A stretch of 38,465 nucleotides of DNA from Deltaproteobacteria bacterium (GTDB lineage: Bacteria > Desulfobacterota > GWC2-55-46 > DRQE01): assembly GCA_024278765.1 (NCBI GenBank), contig JAJRSM010000073.1, positions 1 through 38,465 on the forward strand, given 5' to 3'. The notes below the pieces were generated by a model. That model did not search any database and was not told where the DNA came from. It saw only the letters and a list, made by a program, of their open reading frames with translations. Made by a program: the position numbers and the translations under genes. Below, piece by piece: positions 16,574-23,537 of this stretch. Positions within the stretch are counted from its first letter, which is position 1; the number at the start of each line of letters is the position of its first letter.

Positions 16574-16873
16574 CCCCATGCGGGGCGGCATATTCATTAA
16601 GATACTTCTAGCTACACGTTGCACGAAACCCCATTAATATATTTTGCCGTGCGCAGCACCATGCAGCACCTTACGTTGGTTCAAGTTTGCAACTTGAACC
16701 TTAACATTCTTGCTGAACAACGACTTTTTGATTTATTTCAACACTTGTCTTTTATAGAGCAATGCCTGTGCCTTGCTGTCTTTTAATACAAGCCCCGAAA
16801 CTAAAAACACAGTTAATAACAAAATACTGGCCTTGCCCTGTATTTTTAATAAAATATAAGAAAAGATCGAAAT
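16574..16873. repeat. Intergenic repeat unit and inverted repeat between apbE and mltG
   Basis: This 300-nt gap separates two convergent genes. It holds one unit of the intergenic family: GCCCC-ATGC-GGGGC hairpin at 16573-16586, TATTCATTAAGATA, CCATTAATATATTTTGCC, and the dyad GTGC-GCA-GCAC at 16649-16659. Then comes a separate perfect inverted repeat, GGTTCAAGTT-TGC-AACTTGAACC (16678-16700). From 16701 to 16873 I see no gene. The hairpins could terminate both convergent transcripts. Confidence 0.8.
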
Positions 16874-17893
16874 TTATTTTTTCCTGTATTTTCGACTCTT
16901 CTGAAACTTTCTGACGGCCCTGTTATGTTCCTTAAGGGTATATGAAAATTTATGCGTACCATCATTGCGAGAGACAAAGTAGAGGAAGGTAACATCTGCC
17001 GGATTTAATGCGGCACGAAGAGCGGCCCTGCCCGGGCTCGCTATTGGGCCAGGTGGCAGACCATAGTTACGGTAGGTATTATAAGGTGTGCGTGTTAAAA
17101 GGTGCTTTTTTGTAATGTTTCCATTATAGTCTTTGATCCCGTAGATCACAGTTGGGTCACTCCCGAGACGTATTCTTTTTCTCAGCCTATTGCGAAAAAC
17201 AGCAGAGATAAGCGGCATCTCATCTACCTTCCCAGTCTCCTTCTCGATTATAGAGGCGAGCGTCACATGCTCTAAAACAGTCATCCCCTGCTTGCCTGCC
17301 TCTTTCTGAAACTCACGGGCATAGACATCCTTGAAGGTCGCTACCATCTTGCGAATTACATCATCGGTCGATGCAAGCTTTGTAAAGTTATAGGTATCGG
17401 GGAAAAGATAACCCTCTAGGCTCTCACCCTTAAGACCATAGGCAGAGGCGGCCTCAGCAGTCATTGTTGCTTTAATAAAAGCGTCCTTAGCACCAAACCC
17501 CTTGCTCTCTACCAAGGCGGCTATATCTTTTATATTATAGCCCTCGGGAAAAGTAACTGGATAACTCTTGGTTCGCCCTGCTACCAGAGTATCGAGAAGT
17601 GCCATCGGGCTCATCTGTGCTGATAATTCATATTCACCGGCCTTTATCTTTTTATGAGCCCCTTTAAGAGATGCCGCGATCTTTATACCAAGCGTCTCCT
17701 TTAAGAAACCTTCCTTAACAAGCTCTCTTGCAATGGCATTTAGACCCATACCACGCTTAACTAAAAAAACTGCGGGTAAAGCACTACTGGAGGCCGCTGT
17801 ATATAGCTTGGTGTATAGATATATACTAGCGATAAAAAAACAACCCACAACTACTACAACAAAAAATTTAATATGTTTTTTATTACGATTCAA
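16874..17893 (-). CDS. mltG: Endolytic murein transglycosylase MltG
   Basis: MltG cleaves nascent glycan strands and is thought to set glycan length. The 339-aa protein has a single N-terminal membrane segment (FFVVVVVGCFFIASIYLY), a LysM-like region, the VTFPEGYNIKDIA motif, LEGYLFPDTYNF, and the catalytic motif LASIIEKETG with its glutamate. It closes with GSDPTVIYGI and YNTYRNYGLPPGPIASPG. The start is a TTG at 17893 (MNRNKKHIKF) with weak AGG-rich upstream sequence. It follows ruvX by 17 nt, a pairing seen in many bacteria. Confidence 0.94.
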   Translation of the reverse strand: MNRNKKHIKFFVVVVVGCFFIASIYLYTKLYTAASSSALPAVFLVKRGMGLNAIARELVKEGFLKETLGIKIAASLKGAHKKIKAGEYELSAQMSPMALLDTLVAGRTKSYPVTFPEGYNIKDIAALVESKGFGAKDAFIKATMTAEAASAYGLKGESLEGYLFPDTYNFTKLASTDDVIRKMVATFKDVYAREFQKEAGKQGMTVLEHVTLASIIEKETGKVDEMPLISAVFRNRLRKRIRLGSDPTVIYGIKDYNGNITKKHLLTRTPYNTYRNYGLPPGPIASPGRAALRAALNPADVTFLYFVSRNDGTHKFSYTLKEHNRAVRKFQKSRKYRKK

Positions 17894-17910
17894 CGCTATA
17901 CCTACTACCT

Positions 17911-18375
17911 TTAATCTTCTTCTTTATTTTGTCTTGCATCTAACCAACCCTGTAGGATATAGGCCGCAGCGAGTTTATCAATTACCTGCTTACGTTTACT
18001 GCGCCGCGCGTCACCCTGGATAAGGACTCGCTCTACTGCGACCGTTGAAAACCGCTCGTCCCAAAACTCTATTGCAACGTGACTGCTAGCAGGCTCTGCC
18101 TGAAGGGCCGCCTCCAGTGCCGTGGTAAATCGGCGCGTATAGGCAGCGGCTGATCCTTCCGTGCCGTTCATCTCATAAGGCATACCAATAACAAGCCTAC
18201 CAATATCACTTGCGACAACCTCTAAGACTATATCTGCCAAGTCGTCCTTCTGCGAGCTTCTCTTAATAACCTTTAGAGGCTGCGCTATAAGCATACTCTC
18301 ATCGGTAAGCGCAAGCCCTATACGACGCCGACCAATATCGAGGCCTAAAACCCTCTTTTTTCCTTTTTCAACCAT
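17911..18375 (-). CDS. ruvX: Holliday junction resolvase-like RuvX (YqgF)
   Basis: The protein has the RNase H-like fold of YqgF: RVLGLDIGRRRIGLALTD with the first catalytic Asp, VIGMPYEMNGTEGSAA, WDERFSTVAVERVLI and VIDKLAAAYILQGWLD with the last acidic residues. In E. coli the family is needed for 16S rRNA 5'-end maturation and has proposed junction-resolving activity. I use ATG 18373-18375 (MVEKGKKRVLG, 154 aa); an in-frame TTG at 18411 would add 12 residues unusual for the family. Confidence 0.92.
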   Translation of the reverse strand: MVEKGKKRVLGLDIGRRRIGLALTDESMLIAQPLKVIKRSSQKDDLADIVLEVVASDIGRLVIGMPYEMNGTEGSAAAYTRRFTTALEAALQAEPASSHVAIEFWDERFSTVAVERVLIQGDARRSKRKQVIDKLAAAYILQGWLDARQNKEED

Positions 18376-18455
18376 AGCACAAAGTATAGCCTTTATAAGA
18401 TGACTCTTCAACAGAACAAAAGACTAAAAAACCCGCAAACACACGTGACTTTATA

Positions 18456-18488
18456 ATCCCCCTCAGTCCCCCTTTTCCAAAGAGGGAA
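18456..18488. repeat. C-rich dispersed-type hairpin repeat
   Basis: The stretch around CCCCCTCAGTCCCCCTTTTC followed by CAAAGAGGGAA forms a hairpin (CCCTTT-TCC-AAAGAGGG with one mismatch). It resembles C-rich intergenic repeats I know from many unrelated bacterial genomes. It lies upstream of ruvX on the minus strand and could act as a boundary or terminator. The surrounding 18376-18622 has no gene that I can support. Confidence 0.5.
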
Positions 18489-18622
18489 GTTGTTGAACCA
18501 TACGCCTAAAATTAAATATAAAGCTCATTTTTACAGTCAATAACCAGTCCGCTGCTGCTTGACTGGATTTAGACCTTACTATATCATTGCCTTTACCTAT
18601 TTTATTTTTACCATTTACTTCA

Positions 18623-18697
18623 GGGCGATTAACGCAGTGGTTGAGTGCCACCTTCGCACAGTGGAAGTCACTGGTTCTAACCCTTTATCGCCCACCA
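18623..18697 (+). tRNA. tRNA-like sequence (degenerate, apparent anticodon CGC), probable pseudo-tRNA
   Basis: The stretch folds into all tRNA parts in the right sizes: a fully paired 7-bp acceptor stem (GGGCGAT/ATCGCCC), an encoded ACCA end, D-arm ACGC-AGTGGTT-GAGT with one mismatch, anticodon arm CCACC-TTCGCAC-AGTGG, a 5-nt variable loop AAGTC, and T-arm ACTGG-TTCTAAC-CCTTT. Loop positions 34-36 read CGC, nominally alanine, with U33 and A37 in place. However, the acceptor lacks the G3:U70 alanine identity pair, the T-stem has two mismatches and T57 is not a purine. The sequence otherwise resembles a valine-type tRNA body. I think it is a decayed or specialised tRNA rather than an ordinary decoding tRNA. 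Confidence 0.5.
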
Positions 18698-18726
18698 TAA
18701 AAATTTATCTGATTAAAGACCGAACC

Positions 18727-18755
18727 TTACCCACTCTCAAGTTTTCTGCTATACT
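18727..18755 (+). promoter_or_regulatory. Possible promoter for the cytochrome pair
   Basis: A good -10 hexamer TATACT (18750-18755) is preceded at 17 bp by TTACCC, only a half-match to the -35 consensus. Transcription from about 18762 would give a leader of some 78 nt before the cytochrome gene at 18840. Weak -35 elements often mean an activator is needed. Confidence 0.4.
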
Positions 18756-18839
18756 GTGCCATGGTCTTTATTTCAAAGACAAAAAACTCTCTCTAAAAAA
18801 TCAACCTAACCAATACTATTGCAAAAGGAGGACTTGACG

Positions 18840-19505
18840 ATGTTAAAGACCTTTCTATTATTTGCCTTTATATCTTTAGGAAGCCTTTTTATCTTTCAAC
18901 CGAATATCGCTAAGGCCACCGATAAAAACGCAACCTATGATACCTCTATCATAGTTGCCAAAAACTACCGTCAGAACAACCCTTGCATGATGAAGAATCC
19001 ATGCGCAATGATGAACCCTTGTTCTAAAAATCCGGGCATGATGAAGAACCCGTACGGGTTGAAAAATCCCTGCGGGTTGAAAAATCCCTGTTCAGGGATA
19101 AAACCTATCAGGAAAAAAGCATTTAAAAATAAAAAGCAGGTCCTTAAATACGGCAAGCGGCTCTGGAGAAATAAACAACTCGGCACAGCGGGCATCTCCT
19201 GCAAGACATGCCACCAGAAGGGCGCAAATCTCAAGAACAAGCCATACCCGCGCTACATTAAGATGACCGGTGATATAGTAACGCTGGACCAGATGATTAA
19301 CTTCTGCATAACCAACCCGATGAAGGGAGAGGCACTTAAGTGGAACTCCAAGAGACTGACCGCGCTTAATGCCTATACGCAGAAGCTGGCCAAGAAAAAT
19401 GCAGCCCTTAATAATCCCTGCTCAATGCGAAACCCATGTGCTATGAAGAACCCTTGCGCGATGAAAAACCCGTGTAGCATGAAAAATCCTTGCTCTGGGT
19501 ATTAA
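18840..19505 (+). CDS. Periplasmic monoheme cytochrome c with flanking Asn-Pro-Cys hexapeptide repeats
   Basis: The 221-aa product starts at ATG 18840 with AAGGAGG 8 nt upstream. It has a signal peptide (LLFAFISLGSLFIFQ, cut near AKA) and a single heme motif CKTCH (121-125). A likely axial Met161 lies in NPMKGEALKW. On each side of the heme domain is a low-complexity block of a hexapeptide close to K-N-P-C-x-M. Cysteines fall at 49, 55, 61, 78 and 84 in the first block, where two units have lost their Cys, and at 194, 200, 206, 212 and 218 in the second. Ten regularly spaced cysteines outside the heme site suggest metal or thiol chemistry, but the function is not known to me. The next gene, a pentaheme cytochrome, overlaps it by 16 nt. 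Confidence 0.85.
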   Translation: MLKTFLLFAFISLGSLFIFQPNIAKATDKNATYDTSIIVAKNYRQNNPCMMKNPCAMMNPCSKNPGMMKNPYGLKNPCGLKNPCSGIKPIRKKAFKNKKQVLKYGKRLWRNKQLGTAGISCKTCHQKGANLKNKPYPRYIKMTGDIVTLDQMINFCITNPMKGEALKWNSKRLTALNAYTQKLAKKNAALNNPCSMRNPCAMKNPCAMKNPCSMKNPCSGY

Positions 19506-20665
19506 GATCGAGACTACTTTATGCAGCACTCGCCGTAGTCATAGTTCCTGTTTGCTATGACTACGGCTTTGCCGCCGGTAACAGTCCACCTAATCTTAGT
19601 GCATCCTTCAGTGCCCACTGGCAGCGACCTCTAAACCTTACAAGAGACAACGCCAGCACACCCGGCCTTCTACCCGCAGACTGTAAACTCTGCCACCCGC
19701 AGCAATACGCCCCGTGGTCCAGATCCTTACACAGCAAAACAACAGGCCCGGGCCTTATGGGCCAGTTAAGCCCTGACTACCCAGGCTTTGCCGGTAGCTG
19801 CTACTTCTGTCACGCACCGGCAAAAAAACAAAATGAACTTCTTCTTGACGACCAGGGCTTTTATGAAAATGCCGCCTTCAATAAAGACTTGCAAGACTCG
19901 GGCGTTAGCTGCGCCATCTGCCACCTGCGCGACTCTGTAATTAACGGACCTACCGGCCCTACAAAAACAAGCAACAAAGACATACCGCACCAAAATACAA
20001 AAAAACCTATCTTTAAAGACTCTATTTTCTGCAGTGCCTGCCACCAACTCGACGGCGGCTTTGAGCTCAACGGCAAGTCACTTACCAATACATATAAAGA
20101 ATGGCTGGATAGCCCCTACCCGGCACAAAATATACATTGCCAAAGCTGCCATATGCCAGAGGGCAAGCACCTCTTCCTGGGCATACACGATAAAGCTACC
20201 GTGCGAGATGCACTCGAAATAAAAATAAAAAGTTCAAAAAAAGCCATTACCCTTACTCTGAAAATTACCGGAGCCGGACATTATCTGCCGACCTATGTCA
20301 CCCCGCTGATTATCGCCAGCGGTCATCTCATCGACAGCTCCGGTAATATTATAAAAAATACACTAATTAAAAACCTTATAGGCAGAGTAGTCAAACTCGA
20401 TCTATCAGAAGAAGTAATGGATAGCCGCATCGCACCGGGTGCGACCCATACCTTCAAGTACCAACCCGAATATCCCAAAAACACAAAAAGCCCTTTAAGG
20501 GCCGTAATCGAGGTTCGGGTCTATCCCGATGAGTTCTATAACAGGTTCTTCAAAGAGGCATTAAAAACCGGAGCTTATGCATCCAGAGCCCTTATGCTAG
20601 AGGCACTTGAGGCGACTGAACAATCGCCATACCTGCTTTTTAGGGGCATTCGCCCCTTTAATTAA
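19490..20665 (+). CDS. Pentaheme c-type cytochrome, exported
   Basis: Five CxxCH heme sites are seen at residues 65-69, 104-108, 141-145, 181-185 and 217-221 (CKLCH, CYFCH, CAICH, CSACH, CQSCH). A short N-terminal signal (LLYAALAVVIVPVC) precedes them. After the hemes, residues ~235-391 form a beta-rich domain without hemes (ALEIKIKSSKKAITLTLKI, AGHYLPTY) resembling the C-terminal domain of cytochrome c554-like multiheme proteins. The only usable start is a TTG at 19490, inside the upstream cytochrome gene, so translation is presumably coupled. No catalytic assignment can be made; electron transfer with the Asn-Pro-Cys cytochrome is inferred from the overlap. Confidence 0.82.
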   Translation: MLWVLRSRLLYAALAVVIVPVCYDYGFAAGNSPPNLSASFSAHWQRPLNLTRDNASTPGLLPADCKLCHPQQYAPWSRSLHSKTTGPGLMGQLSPDYPGFAGSCYFCHAPAKKQNELLLDDQGFYENAAFNKDLQDSGVSCAICHLRDSVINGPTGPTKTSNKDIPHQNTKKPIFKDSIFCSACHQLDGGFELNGKSLTNTYKEWLDSPYPAQNIHCQSCHMPEGKHLFLGIHDKATVRDALEIKIKSSKKAITLTLKITGAGHYLPTYVTPLIIASGHLIDSSGNIIKNTLIKNLIGRVVKLDLSEEVMDSRIAPGATHTFKYQPEYPKNTKSPLRAVIEVRVYPDEFYNRFFKEALKTGAYASRALMLEALEATEQSPYLLFRGIRPFN

Positions 20666-20726
20666 GCTTGAACAATTTATATCTCTAACAAAACCTACTA
20701 GGGCATTCACCCCTTTAATTAAGATC
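20642..20726 (+). terminator. Duplicated hairpin/terminator after the pentaheme cytochrome gene
   Basis: GGGGC-ATTC-GCCCC followed by TTTAATTAAG (20643-20661) contains the stop codon of the cytochrome gene. A diverged copy, AGGG-CATTCAC-CCCT then TTTAATTAAG, follows at 20700-20723. The two copies match over nearly 40 nt, so this is a tandem duplication with 57-bp spacing. The stems plus short T-runs could end transcription from both this gene and the convergent cyclase gene. Confidence 0.55.
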
Positions 20727-20741
20727 GCAGAATTTATGCTA

Positions 20742-22163
20742 TCAGTATACAACTTCAAAAATCTCTACCGGCTTTTCTCTACCTTTAACCTTAAGGTTAC
20801 CGTACTCCTTCATCTCAAAAGAAAAACTGGCTGAGTCATAGATACTTCTGGTTACCAGAATCTGCCCGCCCTTGGCTATTGCCTGTAAACGTTGCGATAT
20901 ATTGACGACATCGCCGATAGCGGTATAGTCCATATGCTGCGGACTTCCTACGTTGCCAACAACGACCTCGCCTGAGCCGATACCAATACCGGTCGTAAAG
21001 TTTTTTCTTATAAAGTCATTCGGGATATCTCTAAGCTTTAACTGCATATCAACGGCGGTCTCAATAGCAAGTCGTTCGTTATTTACGGTCTCGGTCGGTG
21101 CGCCAAAGAGTGCGACAATCATATCACCGACGAATTTATTCAGAGTACCGCCGTAGCCAAAGACAATATCTACCATAAAGGTAAAGTATTCATTCAGGTA
21201 ATCTACGACCTCTTCTGGCGGAAGCTTTTCGCAAGTCGCTGTAAAACCTCTAATATCAGAAAAGAGTATTGCGATATCTTTCTTTACCGGCTCTAAGGAT
21301 ATATCATCTTTGCCAAGAAGGCTCGCCTCCAGAATCTTTGGCGATATATATCTACCAAGATTACTCTCGGCCAAGACCGAGCCAAGTTTATTTGCATGAA
21401 ACTGAGCGTTCTGTATGGCAGAGGCTACGTGGACAACAAGAATAGAGAATATCTGTAAGTCCTGCTCTGTATAAGAAACCTCTGAATCATTGCTTACATT
21501 AAAGACACCGAGCACCTTACCCTTTGCCTTAAGCGGAGCACACATAAGAGAATTTGCCGACTTAGCACCCTCCACGTAGCGCGGATCAGAGACTACGTCA
21601 TTTACTATCTCGGCCTTTCCAGACTCAAAGACATAACCGGCTATTCCCTCACCCGGGCGAAGTGTGATCTTCGGATGATACTCCTGGCCCGAGGCCGAAA
21701 GAATACTAAGGCGTCCTTCATCTTTATTTAAAAGCATTATAGAGGCACTCGTTGAATCGATAAACTTACCGGCCTCTGCTACAGCTAGAAGAGCTATCTC
21801 ATTAACATCCAACTTCTCACTCATGGTCTGCGCGATATCACTTAAAATACCAAGCCTTATATGATCTTCTGATTCAGATGTTGCAATAGCAGGTGCCGCA
21901 ACCTTGCTCATCTCCAGCTCATAGTCCATGATCCGAGAGATAAGACGAGCTACCCTCTCAAGGTCTCCCGAACCCTTTACATAGGCCGCAACAGAGCCAC
22001 CGACCTTGATCGGAAACTGCACAGGGTACTCGCCGTCTTTACCCAGCAGGCAAACCCCCTTGGTATCTACTATTGCCAAAGGAGTTGGATGCAAGCCAAC
22101 TATATCGCCAACAGTAGAAGAAAACCTTTTATCTGCTAAAAACATCTTTAAATCCAAAGACAT
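20742..22163 (-). CDS. Class III adenylate/guanylate cyclase with GAF domain
   Basis: The 473-aa protein has an unrecognised N-terminal region (1-95), a GAF sensor domain (about 110-260: GEGIAGYVFESGK, NSLMCAPLKAKGKVLGVFNV) and a class III cyclase domain (about 290-470). The cyclase domain has ILFSDIRGFTA and GDMIVALFGAP, providing the two metal-binding aspartates, and DVVNISQRLQAIAKGGQILV. It would make cAMP or cGMP in response to a small ligand or redox state. The nucleotide specificity is not certain by eye. I start it at ATG 22161-22163 (MSLDLKMF), preceded by GGAG and AAGG. The open frame extends 127 codons upstream, but that part is T-rich promoter DNA and the antisense of the neighbouring LTEP repeats. 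Confidence 0.9.
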   Translation of the reverse strand: MSLDLKMFLADKRFSSTVGDIVGLHPTPLAIVDTKGVCLLGKDGEYPVQFPIKVGGSVAAYVKGSGDLERVARLISRIMDYELEMSKVAAPAIATSESEDHIRLGILSDIAQTMSEKLDVNEIALLAVAEAGKFIDSTSASIMLLNKDEGRLSILSASGQEYHPKITLRPGEGIAGYVFESGKAEIVNDVVSDPRYVEGAKSANSLMCAPLKAKGKVLGVFNVSNDSEVSYTEQDLQIFSILVVHVASAIQNAQFHANKLGSVLAESNLGRYISPKILEASLLGKDDISLEPVKKDIAILFSDIRGFTATCEKLPPEEVVDYLNEYFTFMVDIVFGYGGTLNKFVGDMIVALFGAPTETVNNERLAIETAVDMQLKLRDIPNDFIRKNFTTGIGIGSGEVVVGNVGSPQHMDYTAIGDVVNISQRLQAIAKGGQILVTRSIYDSASFSFEMKEYGNLKVKGREKPVEIFEVVY

Positions 22164-22406
22164 TAGAACCTTACTCCTCACCTTAAAATCGACAATAAAT
22201 ATATAGCAAAACCCCATTACTACTATAAAAAGTATAACCCTTAAACCTGCTTTATTCAAGACGTAAAGAAAAAACAAAATTTTAAAAAACCTTAAAAAAA
22301 GACAGCAAAGCGCGATAAATACATATATTATAAACAAAAAAACCAGACCCACCCTTACCTCTTCAATATTATGGTAAGATAAAAAGAACCAACAAGGAGA
22401 AATACT

Positions 22407-23537
22407 ATGGCCTTTTATCCTACAAAAGAACTTATAGATCTGGTCTTTGGAGTAGCCGCTGCCACACCTCTTACCGAACCTCTTACCGAACCTCTTACCG
22501 AACCTCTTACCGAACCTCTTGCTAACCCACTTGAAAAAGAACATACAAAAGACAACGGCCTCAACTCGGATTATTCAAACTCCGGCACCTATCTAAAGCC
22601 CTCAGTCTTCTTTGGCAACTCAGAGAAAGACCACAAAACCCCGATTGGTATCTTTAATAGCCACAGACCCGTAAATAACCAAAAAAAGTTCAAAAACAAA
22701 CCAAAAACAACAGAAAACAGCCATATTATGACTGGTTTTGGTGATTTGGACAATCTACTTGGCACGCTCGATAACGACTCTCTTACCCTTATCGCAGGTC
22801 TACCCGGAGTGGGCAAGACCTCTTTATCTCTAAATATCGCGGAATACGTCGGCGCCGACTCTAATATGCCGGTCGCCTTCTTCTCGCTAGATATAAACCG
22901 AGAAGAACTGCTTACGCGCCTAGTCTCGGCTAGATCAAAGGTTACACTTAATAGCATCTATAGTGGCTTTATAACCTCTACCGAAAGAGAAGGACTCAAC
23001 GCAAGCCTTGAAGACCTTTACCACGCACCGATTTACATAGACGACAGCGCAGGGCACTCCCTTGCCTCAATTAAAGAACAGATCCAGACCACTAAAGACA
23101 AATTAGGACTAAAACTTATTATTATCGACTGCCTGCAACTTATAGGTGATAAAAACACCAATGAACGTTCTTTACGTAAAGTAAGTGCCGCACTAAAGGA
23201 CCTTGCAAGCGAGTTGACAATCCCTATAATCGCGACCTATCAATTACCTCAGGCATGGCAAAACAAAAAAGTCGTCCCACATCCGTCTTTTATTCTCAGA
23301 CAAGGAGCAGTTAAACACTACTGCGCCGATAAGGTAATACTTATCTACAGAAGAGGCGTCTGTAGAGAGTGCCACTGCCAGATAGAGCTCTGTACCTGCG
23401 CCCTAGACCTGGATACACGGCTCGTCGTTGGCCACGGAGATTCCCAGAAAGGCGTCACACACCTAAGATGCATAAGCAGCTCGGTACACTTCAAGACCCC
23501 ACCACCTGCGGTGGGGCAAAATCCATTAAATCACTAA
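22407..23537 (+). CDS. DnaB/RecA-type ATPase lacking the DnaB N-domain, with cysteine cluster
   Basis: Residues ~105-362 match the DnaB helicase C-terminal ATPase: TGFGDLDNLLGTL, Walker A GLPGVGKTSLSLNIA (131-145), SLDINREELLTRLVSA, Walker B LIIIDCLQLI (237-246), IPIIATYQLPQ, and QGAVKHYCADKVILIYRR followed by the closing beta strands. The DnaB N-terminal hexamerisation domain is absent; residues 1-105 are low complexity, beginning with four copies of Leu-Thr-Glu-Pro. Between the arginine-finger region and the last strands lies CRECHCQIELCTC (Cys 319, 322, 324, 329, 331), which could bind zinc. The last residues (PPPAVGQNPLNH) are encoded by an invading intergenic repeat. It probably is an accessory helicase-like or loader-like ATPase; the role is unproven. 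Confidence 0.8.
   Translation: MAFYPTKELIDLVFGVAAATPLTEPLTEPLTEPLTEPLANPLEKEHTKDNGLNSDYSNSGTYLKPSVFFGNSEKDHKTPIGIFNSHRPVNNQKKFKNKPKTTENSHIMTGFGDLDNLLGTLDNDSLTLIAGLPGVGKTSLSLNIAEYVGADSNMPVAFFSLDINREELLTRLVSARSKVTLNSIYSGFITSTEREGLNASLEDLYHAPIYIDDSAGHSLASIKEQIQTTKDKLGLKLIIIDCLQLIGDKNTNERSLRKVSAALKDLASELTIPIIATYQLPQAWQNKKVVPHPSFILRQGAVKHYCADKVILIYRRGVCRECHCQIELCTCALDLDTRLVVGHGDSQKGVTHLRCISSSVHFKTPPPAVGQNPLNH
22467..22526 (+). repeat. 12-bp coding minisatellite (LTEP repeats)
   Basis: CCTCTTACCGAA occurs four times without change at 22467-22514, followed by a diverged unit CCTCTTGCTAAC. Each unit adds Pro-Leu-Thr-Glu to the protein. Perfect identity of the copies suggests recent slippage, and the 12-bp length keeps the frame. 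Confidence 0.95.

Noticed and set aside
16701-16873. Small minus-strand peptide with a hydrophobic stretch (KASILLLTVFLVSGLVL)
   Set aside because: No acceptable start codon or ribosome-binding site precedes it in frame; it may be a gene remnant at most.
18971-19240. Minus-strand frame with GFFNP repeats
   Set aside because: It is the mirror of the Asn-Pro-Cys repeats of the cytochrome, which has the signal peptide, heme motif and ribosome-binding site.
22164-22544. N-terminal extension of the cyclase with a KRFGKRFGK repeat and membrane segments
   Set aside because: The repeat is the antisense of the LTEP minisatellite and the hydrophobic part is T-rich promoter DNA; the ATG at 22163 has a good ribosome-binding site.
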